From positions 61,176,102 to 61,240,101 of the forward strand of contig CAMTDV010001633.1 of NCBI GenBank assembly GCA_947069175.1: 64,000 bases of DNA. Direction: 5' to 3'. This DNA comes from Scalesia atractyloides. Taxonomy: Eukaryota; Streptophyta; Magnoliopsida; Asterales; Asteraceae. Below, in pieces: positions 33,530 through 46,646 of the stretch. Positions within the stretch are counted from its first letter, which is position 1, and each line of letters opens with the position of its first letter. The notes under the pieces were generated by a model that searched no databases, was not told the DNA's origin, and worked only from the letters and a program-made list of their open reading frames with translations. A program made the position numbers and the translations under genes.

Positions 33530-33672
33530 GAACTCTACTAAAAGTTTTGTTCTTTTGCTAGTAACAACCAAATTAAAGTATAAATCTGGACTTGCAACTT
33601 ACGGGATTTAAACCATTCATCTTTTAAATAGAGGAGAGACACTATCTATTAAACCACTAGGTAATAGATAGC
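33530..33672 (-). mobile_element. SINE-like tRNA-derived head
   Basis: Minus strand has an A-box like TACCTAGTGGTTTAATAG and B-box like TGGTTTAAATCCC about 45 bp apart. The 3' end and target duplication were not found, so the left boundary is a guess. Confidence 0.42.
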
Positions 33673-34810
33673 ACTTGCTAAGTGCTAACTACTGGTATTG
33701 GTCATTGGTATAATAATGAAACAAATCGTTCGTTAATAAATGTTTAAGAATAAAGAAAGAATACACACGTTGCTAGATACCAGGTAACCAATAAAACAAT
33801 TAATGTAACCCGAATTTAGCAAATCTGATTTAGATTATAACTCGATTGAGGGTTCTTACATCCATACATTATCAAATAGAGTTTGGATGGACGATTCAAA
33901 TAATGGGTTGCGTCATATTTTTTTTGGTTTGGGTGTCATTTTTTAATTTAAAATCGGTATCTTGCATTAAATGTTTTAAAATGATAAAAGTGATTCACAA
34001 ATATTACCCATATATACATAACTATATATTTCAAAATGAAAATATATAAATAACTGGTTGGTTCGGTTTATATAATTGGTTTCGAGTCTTAAACTGTGAA
34101 CCAAATCGTTATATTCATTTTTTTCAAATTGTGTAAATCTCAAATCAGCTGCCTAATTTAATTCGATTTACACAGTTTTGTCGATTTGAATGGTTTATAA
34201 CACCGTAGAAATTAGTAAGTTTAAATTTAAATGACTAAGTTTTTCATACCTTTGCCTGTATTTAGAAAATAAAAACATATTCGAATTATTGAAAGTTAAA
34301 AAGAAAATGCTTTGTTGATTTTAGGCCATTTGTATTTTGTACGATGATGCAACATAGAATATGATAGGATAACAAATAACAATCAAACTCCCGAGGACAC
34401 AACTTTTTCAAGTTGCCACTTTTTACCCTTGATTTTCTTCTCATTTCAGTTTCTACTTTTGCATGCTTACTATATTAGGCCATACCATTCCTTTTTGGAT
34501 AGACAATTTGCACATAAAATATTACTTCGGGTATAAATAAATAAACAAAAGGTGACCACTATTGAAACTTGAAATTGAGAAATAAAATATATATTGTCAT
34601 CCGAGAGCCTCATCAATTCCATGGGAGGAAAGCAAACAACAAATTTCCTCAAATTCAGGAATTGAAGTTGAGGGAAAATAGAAGCATGAAAAGTTATATT
34701 CGATGGTGGTTGCTAAACTTAATGTGTAAAGTATCTTATAAAATAAAATATTTAATTATGTAGTTAGAAAAATGGCATTCCAGCTTTGGGTAGGTGATAC
34801 AAGCTATTGT
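33673..34810. other. Intergenic, no gene seen
   Basis: AT-rich DNA. GGTTCGGTTTATATAATTGG near 34063 resembles worn repeat DNA but no ends could be assigned. Confidence 0.5.
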
Positions 34811-34818
34811 GTCTTGAG

Positions 34819-34911
34819 CAGTGTTTTCAGACCCGGACCGGGAACCGAAGGTCGAGCCATTGAATTGGTAAGGAGACCGGTTTGACATCCGGTCCGGTTC
34901 TGGAAACATTG
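34819..34911. mobile_element. hAT-like MITE (93 bp)
   Basis: Ends CAGTGTTTTCAGACCCGGACC and inverted CAATGTTTCCAGAACCGGACC. Flanks gtcttgag (34811-34818) and ctcttgag (34912-34919) match at seven of eight. The CAGTG-type end and 8-bp duplication point to hAT. Confidence 0.78.
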
Positions 34912-34919
34912 CTCTTGAG

Positions 34920-37900
34920 AGAACTTTATATAAGCTAGCTGTAACATTCACTATTAAAATAAAAGGTAGTTAGAAAACTTTGTTTGTTTTTATTTTCTTT
35001 TGGTTTAAATGATTTGAATGATGAATATATGGATATGAACTCTATTTATCGGACCTAAGGCCTAAAGTCGGTCACAATAAACTCATGAGGGTTTGCCATT
35101 TAGGACTTTATGTAAGGGTGAACAACTTACATCCAATTGCACTCGATACATATGCTCAAAGGCGAAATGTTCCTAAAATCAACACGAGATTAAGAGAATA
35201 ATCGATTACAACTCACTTGAATAAACCACCATGGTGGATAGGGAACTCATCCCGAACGAAATAGAAGTGACATGTATTTTGGCTAGTTAATAATCACTCA
35301 CACAACCCGTGTTAGACCTTTTTAGCAATATGTGTTCATATTCATCATAACTCTTTCAAATATGTCCATGCATTTCTAATAATTTAGGCACATAAGTACC
35401 ATACTTGACATATATAGTCTAACATGCACCATTTTAGGACATTAGTCTAAATCTCATTTACGCTATACAATAGCCAAACAACTAGCTAATACATTATAAA
35501 TGATCACTATTAATAGTTCAACGGCACACAACTATTTGCTAGGATATATTATGTGTGGTGGTTATAATCATATGTAAACAATAATCAATGTTAATCCATA
35601 GTGAATAATCTAACTTTTTCATAAATCATCATACATATTTATTGGGTGTATCATATTACGGAAGGAAAATTATAATCAAGATATTGTAAGAACAAACCCT
35701 TTACGATATTTTAACTCTCGAGAGACCTTTGGTTGACGGTTAAAAATATCGAGCATCATATTTCTACTTGACATTATTTTCATTTTTACTATATGAACTG
35801 TCAGTGACGACCAACACTATTTTAATGACAATTTCTTATCTCTGTTAGTTACTTCTTGTTTCGGTATTCTTAATCTAATTCATCACCTTACTTTGGTTGC
35901 ATCCTATTTGTATATTCTTTTCAGTATTTTCAAAATCCTCTCGCTAAGTAATGGATATATACACACAAACATATTAATTTTCATAAGCAAAATAAGCATA
36001 TGCTTATAATTAGATGCGATGCGTTTAGAGGTAAACATTGGGGATTGAGTGTCACCAAAGTCATGTAGGAAAAATGAAAAGGTAAAAGGTTGGGAGTCAT
36101 ATTGATACTTGATAGTGTGTCATGTAGAAGCTAAGCATGCATGTGCATTTATGGAAAGATATGAAATTTGCAACACACATAAGTTGTCATCCAAAATTTC
36201 AACCCTTCACAACCACGCATGTTCCTTGGTTTTTTACAATTATTAAATCTATTCAAAACACAACATATTTAATTCATATATTTGAAAATATCTTAAAGGT
36301 CTAGATTATTACAAAACTAATTTCAAGTAGAGAATTACAAGAATCAAATAACACATATAATGCTTAACCATAATATATAAGATGGTTAATTATGTCATCA
36401 TAACTATCTCTTTTCTATTATGTCCTAAAAGCACTAAAAAAGTGCTTATACATTTCTCACAATTTTTCATTTAAAAAAGGTTTTGTATTTGTATAATGTA
36501 TAACTACAAATGGGAAATATCTTGAAACAAATATCATTTTTAGATAAATATAAAATATCTTTCAAATCTTAGATTTGTAGAATGACAATAAATGTGTTTC
36601 AATATCTTGTTTTCTTGCTCGTAAGTAAGACCATATTTGATCCCATTTACATGTTAATGAAATGGTATAATTAACATAATATTTTGGAATTATTAAGCTT
36701 TTATAATTAACTAGTTATCTATTTTAATGATGATAAAAATACACCATATGAGTTAAAAGACCAACCAAAGTTGATTATATGATTATGTGTTATGCCCTCA
36801 AGGTTCGAACACTTGAAATCTTCGGAAAACTTCAAGAGGTTGTTTGGTTCGCATAATAATTTATAAAGGAATTGAAATTCGAATGGAATCCATTAAAAAT
36901 TCATAAGTTATTTGGTTGGTAAGCTTACCAATGGAATTGGAATGAAAAAATCTTAAAGACAATATTACCCCTTAAAATAAAACACACCCATGAAAGATCT
37001 CCGGTTGTCTGCAACCCAAACATTTGTTAATGGAACTAGAATAAAGTTTGCCAATTGCATTTCCATTTCGAGATCATTTTCTAGAATGGAACTTATGGAT
37101 CGAAACCCGACTTCTATAACGAAACTCAAAACTCAAGTCTTTCGATTTCGAATGTTTCTGGTTATGTCATTGCGATTTTGGTAACTTACAAATCATTGTT
37201 TTGATTTTTGTTTTCATAAATGAATTCACTAGTTCCTTGGTTTCCGATTTTTTACAACTTGGCTCTTTTTCCACTTCCGGTTTCTTTGTTTACGCATCCC
37301 AATAACACGTTCAACCTACAATAACACATTTATTCGTAGTTAAAAAATTCCAAGTAAATAAACACAATAAAACCCGTAACATTTAACATTTAGACTCGTT
37401 AACTATCCGAAACCTGTTCATCATAAACAAAACAAGTACTTCGCGTCATACTATCATCTAGAAGATATTTTTTATTACCAATATAGAAGAGAAATAAAAA
37501 CGTGCTTCAAATATGGCTAAAATTCAAACATGATATAGGAAAGAGGTGAAAAATTATAATTACCCATGAATGTGTTTTTATAATAAACAAATTCGTGTTT
37601 ATATCAATCCATGTTTAATCAAAAAAAATGAGATTTTTATTAAAAAAAGCATTATAACAAACATTTTCTAAAATGAATCATCCCTAAAGACAAGATTTTT
37701 AAATTAAAACTAAATCAATAAAATGGGTTTGGATTAAAAAGATAAATTAAAACTAAATCAATAAAATGGGTTTGGATTAAAAAGAATATGAAAAGAACAA
37801 AATCGGATTGATTTGTTTATGTGTATGATTGCATGTTGACATTGATTGTGATGTTAATTTGTGTGGTTAAATCGTCTTTCAATAAGGTATGCTAGTTACG

Positions 37901-38782
37901 TTCGATTAATTCTATGAATTGAAAGCTTAACCGGTAATAGACAACATGGAAACATAATTGATAAAACATTTGATATACCTATATGACGAGGTATGACCCG
38001 AAATGGCTGACTCAACCCGGTCATTACCTATTATTTAACTATGCATGTTTATTCTAGAATCTTCTATTCATTATGGATAAACGGTACAACTAAATCTCCA
38101 ATATTTTGGGAAGATCGTGAATCCCTAACTTATCGGAGCTCATCCTAAGTTAAAGGAAACCCTAACAATAAGTTATAAATAGAGGTAAACGTCAAAGGTA
38201 TGATCATCTTACTCTCTCTCAATATACATTATTACTCCCAATACCGAGACTTATTCTCACGCCGGAGGGTGGTTACAGGAATAACCCCATTCCTGTAACG
38301 AGTCCTAACAGTGTTACTATTTTGCAGCCAACTTGTTGAATCATTCGGAGGGTCCAAGTTCTTGTTGAAGCCTTACCATCATGTCAGTGTTTCTTCACTA
38401 TAGGCTTTGATTCATCTTAGCAGTTTACATATCGTTCTTGGATTAACTTTTAAGACATTTTCATAAACATATTGTATACAACTTCTTTCTAATTCATTTC
38501 TTAAGTTTTAATTTGTTAGTTTCTACTATTCTCAATTTCATAGATTACATATTAGTAAATAACTTAGTATCAAGAGCTACTTTGTCCACAAATTGATATC
38601 TGGTATCTTACCTATGCTAAACTATATGAGGATATGTTCGCTTGCTGGTTACATATGTAGTTAGTATTTTGGTATTTTACAAATTAAAACGAGTCTGTGC
38701 ATCTCAATATTTGTGTTGCTATTTGCGCGTATCATTACACGTCATTGTTAAAGTACCATGTCTTTGCCACATAGGTAAGGAA
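34920..38782. other. Long intergenic region, no gene seen
   Basis: About 3.9 kb, AT-rich with no open frame resembling a known protein. 36832-37030 has GGTTGTTTGGTTCG and GCAACCCAAACA words that look like worn inverted ends. 38160-38420 has CACGCCGGAGGGTGG, a word often near LTR ends, but neither could be bounded. Confidence 0.5.
37701..37785. repeat. Tandem duplication, 43-bp unit
   Basis: Unit beginning AAATTAAAACTAAATCAATA occurs at 37701-37743 and 37744-37785 with virtually no differences, so it is recent. Confidence 0.85.
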
Positions 38783-38790
38783 CTTTTACA

Positions 38791-39019
38791 TAGAGACGAA
38801 CATTTGGAACTAGGTACTTACTGGTACCAAACCGGTACCATACAATACCTATCATTTTCGGTACATGTACTTATTTTTCCATTTCTGGGGACCGGTACCG
38901 GTATTTTGGTTGATTTATCTTAAAATATCTGCACCGTAACGATATTTTTCGGTACCGGTGCGGCGGTATCCATTATTGTTGTTTTTGTACCGGACAGTCC
39001 GGTACCAAGCTCATCTCTA
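38791..39019. mobile_element. hAT-like MITE (229 bp) rich in GGTACC
   Basis: Left TAGAGACGAAC and inverted right TAGAGATGAGC. Flanks cttttaca (38783-38790) and atttcaca (39020-39027) match at six of eight. The interior repeats GGTACCGGTACCGG-like words. Confidence 0.55.
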
Positions 39020-39027
39020 ATTTCACA

Positions 39028-41102
39028 TGCATGTAGTGGTTTTAATGAAAAATAAAAAAAAATTATGATTGGTCATCTCCATTCTTTCCCCAGCCTGTGA
39101 ATGGCTAACGAAAGAGCCTTTGGGGCCTCTTTCACTTACACGTAGGGCGTGAAAGGGTGAGGCAGCTTGCACTTCATGCCGCAATACACATTGTTACAAG
39201 ATAGTTAGATAGTAGTTCTACTAAGTACATTTTTTTAACTTTATTCAACTAATAATTTAATGAAAATATACAACAAAACAAATTGTCACCTTAAACCTAA
39301 TTGGTGGATACGATTCAAGATTCGAATAACACCATCACATCAATTGCTCCAAGTTGTAGTTCTACTTGTTCATATAATTATATTTTAACTTATTTTGTTT
39401 CAGTCGTTATCTATTTGTTTCTTACCCTACTTAATAGGGTGTGAATGTTAACAAATGAACTAGTATCCAGGACCACAAATCATTCATGAATCTCTTAAAA
39501 ACGTACTTATATACCAAATATTGAGCTATAACGAACAATGATCAGCGACTAGATATTTTATCATAGTAATTTTGGTCTTGACCCGTTAAACCCTCAATAA
39601 ATATATCATTTTGATTTCATTCTATGATAACCATTGCTTCTTGTGTTGTTGCATCTTGTTCATTAGAACCCCAATCAAGGTTGAGCTCGACTCTTCCAGA
39701 ACCCAATGGCTCTTATTTATTTATTTATCTTAAAGTGTAAAAATAACACATTTGTCATCCTTAACGTATTTTTGAAAAATCTCTCTATCTTTTATTAAAA
39801 TAGAAGTGTGTCGAGGAGATTCTATAGTGTATGATTATAAGGTTACAAAAAAGTAAAAACAAACAAATAGAATAATAAAGACAAAAACGAAAAAATCTGA
39901 AGAATGTGAAAAGGGTTGAAGATGCAAAGAGCCCCACAAGGCATAGAGTTGACGATGGGAATCGAAACTTCCCAATACGAGAGTCAATATCAAACATAAA
40001 AACATAATAAGGTGAAGGACAGAAGAAATGCAACATGCATATTTCATTCTTTAATTTGAGCTTAATATATGAATTTAAATGGTTGAGTGGCTGATATACC
40101 GTGAATGTGATGTTGGAATTGGTGTCTAATTATTGATTATTTAATGTTGTTACTGAGATAGGATTTAGAGAACTTTAGATGATGAAGGAAGTTTAATATT
40201 TGAATGTTAAATATTATAGATCATAAAAGTGGATTGATTGTGTTGAAAATGTATTTGATGAAATACTAGAGATAATTGTTTAAGAAGTAATTAATTTGAG
40301 TAATAATTTATTACAGGATAATAAATTAAAAGGGTTATTTATTAAAATTAAAACAAAGTCAAAACTGTTTTGACTAGTGGTTTAATTTAGCGAAGAATAA
40401 TAGTTATTCGACGGAAACGAGGATTAATTATTATTGGATAATAATAATTATAGAGAGTACTTTAATATTAGATAATAAAACAAGGTCAAAGGGTTGACCG
40501 ATATTTAATAAATAGTCTAGGATTAATTACTTGGAGAGAAAACATATAATTAATTGGCTAAAGTGTAATTAAGTAATCTATATATAGAACCTTAATTACA
40601 AACGCTAATTACACACAACACAAGGTAAGGGATTGAGCTATAAACCCTAGTCACTATTTTCCTCTCTTTCTCTTACTTTCTAGGACCATCCGCCAACACC
40701 ATTGTTGGTTCTACCGCCGTCGACCGCTAGCCGCCAACACCACCATTACCGGCGATCGCCACGTCAGTTCGTTGCTCACCATCGACAACCTGCCATTGCG
40801 CCGCACGTCGCCTCGCACCACCTTCGTTTTGGTGATTTAGATTGGATCTGTATCGTGTGTGGGATCTCGTGGTGTTCTTGGAGATTTGTGATTTGGCTAC
40901 TAGTGGAGCTATTCGTTGCATCCATCGAGCGAGTTTTTAGTTTTCGTCAAGATACAATCTTAAACCCGTTATGGTCGTGTTTTATATAATTATCTGAGTA
41001 GGCTGCAATTAGATCGTTGGCAGGGAAGGACCCGGGGGTGCATCTTTAAAAAATTAGTGTATTCTATAAGTAAAAATCCTGATCGCACCCCTTAAAAGTG
41101 TT
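39028..41102. other. Intergenic, no gene; possible LTR remnant 40112-41040
   Basis: From 40115 (TGTTGGAATTGG) sequence resembles the start of a Ty1/copia-type LTR, with CTATATATAG at 40578-40587 and pyrimidine-rich DNA after it. No second copy, terminal CA or target duplication was found. An open frame at 40702-40989 has no recognisable product. Confidence 0.35.
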
Positions 41103-41110
41103 GTTGAACC

Positions 41111-41655
41111 TAGGGGTGTTCTTCGGGGGTTTTTTTCGGGTTTCGGGTTTTCGGGTTAGGTTGTTCGGGTATTTGGTTAGGAAAAAGTGACCCGATAACC
41201 AAACCATTTAAAGTTCGCGTTAGTCGGGTTCGGGTTATTCGAATTCAGGTTAGTTCGGGTTGGGTTGTTCGGTTTTCGGGTTTTGAGGTATTATTAAAAA
41301 AAAGTTTTTTTTCACAAAATATATTTAAAATTTATCATGCTACTTAAAAAATATAATCAAGATTAAAATAATATTTGACAATATGATATGATAAAGTTCA
41401 AAAGTGATAAAACATAATGTTCCAGATACCAAAAACTCTAAACGAGAACACATCTACCAAAAAAAGACATTAAATGTTCGGTTTTTGGATTTCGGGTTTT
41501 TGGCTGGAAAAAAGTGACCCGATAACCGACCCATTTAAGGTTTGGGTTGGTCGGGTTCGGGTTGGTCAGGTTCGGGTTCTTGAGTTATTCGGGTTTGGGT
41601 TATCCAAGTTCGGGTGGCTTCAGCCTCCGGTTTCATATAAATATGAACAACCCTA
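41111..41655. mobile_element. hAT-like MITE (545 bp), 8-bp duplication
   Basis: Perfect duplication gttgaacc (41103-41110, 41656-41663). Ends TAGGGGTGTTC and inverted TAGGGTTGTTC. The interior repeats GGGTTCGGGTT-like words. No transposase. Confidence 0.82.
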
Positions 41656-41764
41656 GTTGAACCCCTCTTCGCACCCCTTGAAAATAATTCTTGGGTTCAC
41701 CATTGATCGCTAGCGGGAATGGTTTTATCTGTTTAGTGTTTATTCACGTTTCCCCTTGAAAATA

Positions 41765-43019
41765 TCGAGCTCCCTAGAGTTGATCGAACAGATCATCAAT
41801 TCTCGGTAAAGGGTACCGATTATTAATTGTGATCTTCTTTAATTCCCTATAATCGAGACACATACGCATCGGTCCATCCTTCTTCTTGATGAAAAACACA
41901 GGTGCTCCCCAAGTGGATGAGTTTGGTCGTATGAAACCTTTCTCTAGCAATTAATCTAATCGCTTCTTTAATTCAAGCATTAATGTCGGTGCTAAACGAT
42001 AAGGTGCTTTAGCAATTGGTGCAGTTCCATGTATCAAATGGATTCTGAATTCGACTTCTTGGTCAGGTTGTAATCCAGGTAGATCTTATATGAAAACGTC
42101 GGGGTATTCTGATACTACCAGAATTTCTTTTAGTTCCTTTCCTTTAGTGTTAATGATCATAGAGATCATATACACAATACCTTGCTTCCGTGCATAACTT
42201 GTAGCTTTTATCGCTGAGATTAATTTTGTTGACTTGGTTAGCTTGTCTCCTTGGATTATGATCATTTCTCATGTTGGAGTACGATTCTCAATAGAATTAT
42301 GATCACATAGGATTCGAGCATGATTGACCATTAACCAATCCATTCCGAACACTACATCAAATCCAGCCAGATTCATAGGTAGCAGGTTTGCACTAAACTT
42401 ATGTCCGAATAATTCTATATTCCCTTCTTGAAATACTTCGTGAATATTGGTGGGATTCCCTTTTGCCATTTCTATTACAAGCTTGACTAAGCTTAGTTAA
42501 CGGTTGATTTTGTGCTTAACAGAATGCAGTATTTATAAAACTTTGATTTACACCAGAGTCAAATAACACTTTAGCGTAGACGTCATTAATAAGGAACGTA
42601 CCAAAGATCACATCGGGAATCATTGTTTTCTTCCTTTGCTGTGAGTAGGAATGCTCGTGCACACTTTTTCGATCCTTCTGTTGCTTTTGCCTTTTTGGCC
42701 GGTACTTTTGCTAGCTTTGGGGAATATGGGCGAATGTGACCTCTCTATCCGCAATTATAACAGACTAGGTTTTTTCTTCTTACACTCTTCCTCTGTATGT
42801 CTAGTCATCTTGCAAAGTTACAGTAACGAGTTCTCCTTAAATTGCATTTCCCGGAATGCTTCCTTCTACAGTTTCTAAAGAAAGGTTGTGTAGAAGACTG
42901 CCTAATTTCTTTTCTCCTGTAGGTATTCCCATAACGAATTCTTGGGTAATTCTCTTAGCTAATTCCTTCTTCTGGTTTTCTTCTCACGTGCTATTCAATC
43001 CTTCTGTCAAGGTATTGGC
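41765..43019 (-). pseudogene. Ty3/gypsy fragment 1: gag end, zinc knuckle, protease, start of RT
   Basis: Read right to left. 43019-42880 is a late gag segment. Two worn zinc knuckles follow near 42830-42715 (RHTEEEC, then CYNCG, stop, RGHIR). The protease is near 42600-42270, with LFDSGVNQSF (Asp-Ser-Gly kept) and FDVVFGMDWLMVNHARILC. Then RT from about 41960 with TWGAPVFFIKKKDG and YRELKKITINNRYPLPRIDDLFDQL, ending near 41765. The catalytic YxDD part is missing. Multiple stops and frameshifts. Lineage is Ty3/gypsy, probably chromovirus-like; not resolved further. Confidence 0.82.
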
Positions 43020-43337
43020 TGTACGAATTTCCATATTCCTATTTTTAGAAAGTTCGTATTCGCATTCTATTTTTAGAAACCTTACATTCATATTACAATT
43101 TCAATCTCACAAACCGAGGCGTTAATCTTAATGGAATTCATGTCTTATACTTATCATGTTAATATCCATACTTGTTCGTTATCCAAACAATCATCCAATA
43201 CGTGTTTATAAGCGAAACCGAGCCCTATTATACTTTTGGAGCATCACAAATTTGGTCAGGAGAAAGGGCTCCTCAAGGGGACTAATTTCTTTCTCGACGC
43301 GGGTGGCGTGGGGCATCAATCCGCAGATTGTTGTTAG
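43020..43337 (+). repeat. Truncated left LTR remnant
   Basis: TGTACGAATTTCCATATTCC aligns with the start of the LTR at 44216, lacking a few bases near the start. It carries an internal deletion of about 140 bp (after TTTTGGAGCATCAC) and stops matching after CCGCAGATTGTTGTT. Confidence 0.8.
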
Positions 43338-44215
43338 CCATGGCGGCTACAACTATCACTAACATCCCTCAACACCTCATGTTCGCATTTTATCCGGTAC
43401 CCATACTATTCTTTCCCCCCCCCCCCCCCCCGCGTACAACCACCAAATCGTTCATTCACTCCCATGCCATAATTATTCCCAACTATTCGCTTAAATTTTC
43501 TTCTAACCTTATCCATAGTAATTCGGCCTAAACATTTAGTTTATTTTTAACAAGCATCTTCGCAAGCCCGATTCAACCAGAGATATTTTTCATCCTTTAT
43601 TACACTCAAACACCAACTAAGTGACCTACTTACCTGACAAAATCCCCGTTTTAGACGATCATGATCCTTATCATTTTAATATGAAACAATAAATTTCCTT
43701 GCTACAGCCAAAATTTCTACCACTTTGTTTTAAATCAACAAAACCTTTTTACAACGATAATTTTACCATCTCATTTTAATAAAATCCTTCTACGAATTTT
43801 AAATTCCTTCCAAACCGATAAAACCTTTTATAGGGGCTTCGACCACCTCATTTATACAAATTTCGCCTTCACTATCAAGGATCTTCCACTTACTAACTCC
43901 ACAAACCACTTGATGTAAACGAATCTATTGATTGCGTTTTAACAAGTATTCACCTTTGACAAATGAATTCCCTTTAAACCCGTCAATTATCCCTCCAAAA
44001 CTATTTATTCACACCCGTATACTTAGCCAATCAAGTAATTTAAATTCTTCTTTTATTCGCACCCTTCCACTTTAGCCCAAACATCCGATAATCGTTTCTT
44101 TATTTTACAAGCCACCTTTTTATTTGCCTATACCTTATACATTTACACGACACCTATTCATTGAGTCTTCCTCTTGAATAAATTTCAGGACGAAATTTCT
44201 TAAAGTATGGAAGAC
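43338..44215 (+). other. Internal remnant of an LTR element, no coding seen
   Basis: Holds a run of 17 C at 43415-43431. It ends in TTTCAGGACGAAATTTC and AAAGTATGGAAGAC, the chromovirus motif plus polypurine tract before an LTR. gag-pol has been deleted. Confidence 0.65.
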
Positions 44216-46469
44216 TGTAACGCCTCGTATTTCCGTATTCCTATTTTTATAAAGTTCGTGTTCACATTCTATTTTTAGAAACCTTACATTTATATTTCAA
44301 TTTCAGTCTTAAAAACCGAGGCATTAAACCTTTTGGAATTCATGTTTTATACTTATCATGTTAATATCCACACTTGTTCGTTATCCAAACAATCATCCAA
44401 TACACGTTTATAGGCGAAACCAAGCCCTATTATACTTTTGGAATGTCACTTATACATACATCACACTTGCATCAAACTTTGATACCCTTGCCATGTTTGA
44501 AAAGTAGCAAAAACACAAGTTTGTAGCTCAAATATCAAACAAACCAAAGTTAAGGGGCCAAAATGCTAAAAAAAACAAACTTGGTTAGGAGAAAGGGCTC
44601 CTCGCAGGGGGGGGGGGTGGACTAACCCCTTTCCCGCCGTGGGTGGCGAGGGGCATCAATCCGCAGATAGTTGTTTAAAGCATATGGGTTGGTCACTTTT
44701 TTCACCCTTTTTCTTCCCCAGTCACCTTCCTTCTTCATTAAAACACAAACCCTACTTCACCACTATATAACCAAGTCTCCTACACCTCCATTTCACCTTT
44801 TCAAACACTCAAACACTCTCAATATACTCCATAATCAGCTGAAACATCAAGTTAAGGGAATATTCCTCTAAGTTCAAAAGTGAGCTTCCATCTCACCTTT
44901 CTTCCATGTTCATCACTTCTTCTTCTTGAAAGCTTAGGACACCTCTAGGAGTGTTTCCACATACCATGGTAAAATAAGGTGGAACATCACCATTCCGAGG
45001 TCCAACTTTCTGTTTTGGTGTTATCTTTCACCAAATTTTCATAAACTCATTCATCTTATGAGAATCTTGCACCTACCATGCTTCTAATCAAACCTATGGT
45101 TATGGGGCTTGAGTATGGTTGATTCTCGTAAGTTTAGAAGTCAAAACACCTCCCTAAATTTTTGTTTTAACAAGGTTTTAAACAACCTACAAGTTTTGAA
45201 ACCATCCAAGTTCATCATCTTCAGTATGGTGAAACCTGTGTTTTGGTGAAAGTGTGAACCATGGAAGCATTGGCTTTCCAACTATGTTCCACTACCGTAC
45301 TTGATGATTTGTTAGTTTAGATTTCATGCCACTAACAATTTCCATTTAAGGGAGAAGGCTACAACACATCTCCAAACACATTCCATGTTTGGGATGCACA
45401 CATCTAGCTTGCTCACTTGGTTGTTTGTAGATTTAGTAGGTTTAAGTTCTTATGATTTTCACATCCATGACCAGCCGAAATCATCAACAAAGTTGATTAT
45501 TTTGTGCTTTGGTGAATCATAAAATGATGCTTAATGGATGCTAATCATCCTACCTCCTTGCATGACCATTTTCATCGTACCTTATTTTACATATTACTAT
45601 GACTTATAGATCGCCCTCTAATTTCCGAATCCAATCAAATTAATCAAATCCGCAACTCACACACCTACATTTCCCATCTTAGGGTAACTTCGGTGTTCTC
45701 AACTCAAGACTCATCAACTCACGCTCATGGAATTTACTACGCAAACCGTGAGTGTACTCGATCCTATTTACCGTTTTACACATTTTAGGTGCAACATGTA
45801 GACAATATACAAATCACGTATTCACGATTAAACTTATTCACATAAACACTCTATCCGTTAAAAACATGACACTTGTTATATTCTTGTAATTATGTGCTAT
45901 GTTCAAACTCGTGTTCAACATGCTCATTAAGTTTGATAGCCTCCCTTAACAATTATAGCGCTACAAGATTAATGCACCGCCTTGTGGTATTGTTAAGTAA
46001 ACTAATTACGACCTTGTCGTCTCGGCGACAAGGGTACGCATGATTGCGGTATACTTTGGTTTGACATATGGTTAACACATGCTAGTATGATAATAAACAA
46101 TGTATTCAAATTACCATGTTGGATACGAGACAACTGTTAGACACGATTATGCTATGTATTCAAACTTGTATACTCGCCAACTTTTCTTAATTTTATTTCA
46201 ATACATGTTGCAGGAAATTACTTGATGATGAACGAAGAACATACTTAGGGTGGATTAGAAACACAACTAGACCATTAAACTTATATATTTGTTTCATATT
46301 GTTACGTTATTTCAACTTGTTGTACTTTCCTTTCCAAAACGATGTATTTCAATTTTAGTATCAATGAAATTGATTTCATAATTATTGTCACAATTAGCAA
46401 GTTATGATATCTCGAGTAATCATGTTTTCGTCTCACTCCGATGTTTCTGCCATTGGTTTGAGTGTGACA
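44216..46469 (+). repeat. Right LTR of an internally deleted chromovirus-like element (2254 bp)
   Basis: TGTAACGCCTCG to GTTTGAGTGTGACA. It has a polypurine tract immediately upstream. Contains a run of 10 G near 44607, CGTGGGTGGCGAGGGGC (a hairpin-like word related to one in the Athila-like LTR), and CTCGCCAACTT near its end as in other LTRs here. No tRNA-like cassettes were found. Confidence 0.85.
44763..44770 (+). promoter_or_regulatory. Probable LTR TATA box
   Basis: CTATATAA in the 44216-46469 LTR, followed 20-40 bp later by a C/A-rich start-like region. No transcript evidence. Confidence 0.45.
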
Positions 46470-46646
46470 GAAAGGTTGTGCAGAAGACTTCCCAATTCTT
46501 TTTCTCTTGTAGGTATTCCCAGAACGAAATTCTTGGGTAATTCTCTGGGCTAATTCCTTCTTTTGGTTTTTTTCTCGCGTGCGGATTAATCCGTCTGTCA
46601 AGGTATTGGCATGCTCAACTATTTCCTCAATAGTCTAAGGTCTAGC
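46470..46646 (-). pseudogene. Ty3/gypsy fragment 2: gag C-terminal part
   Basis: Minus strand encodes EHANTLTDGLIRTREKNQKKELAQRI-type gag sequence (split here at 20 residues: EHANTLTDGL, IRTREKNQKKE, LAQRITQEF). It continues 61390-61078 across the Athila-like insertion. Its outer 141 bp are a diverged copy of 42880-43019, so two different copies of one family flank the 43020-46469 element. Confidence 0.75.

Noticed and set aside
36832..37030. Harbinger or Tourist-like MITE
   Set aside because: GGTTGTTTGGTTCG and GCAACCCAAACA are only roughly inverted and no 3-bp duplication is evident.
38160..38420. LTR or TRIM remnant
   Set aside because: Contains CACGCCGGAGGGTGG often seen near LTR ends, but boundaries and a partner copy are missing.
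39090..39185. Structured RNA or small element
   Set aside because: GAAAGAG/CTCTTTC words form a weak palindrome, but there are no boundaries or second copy.
40702..40989. Small protein-coding gene
   Set aside because: Low-complexity His/Arg-rich start, no known similarity, no conserved context; more likely repeat-derived DNA.
40112..41040. Complete copia-type solo LTR
   Set aside because: TGTTGGAAT start and TATA-like word are present, but no terminal CA, second copy or target duplication could be found.
42651..43531. Plus-strand open frames near the C17 run
   Set aside because: They are antisense to gypsy gag/protease or cross LTR and homopolymer sequence; no recognisable products.
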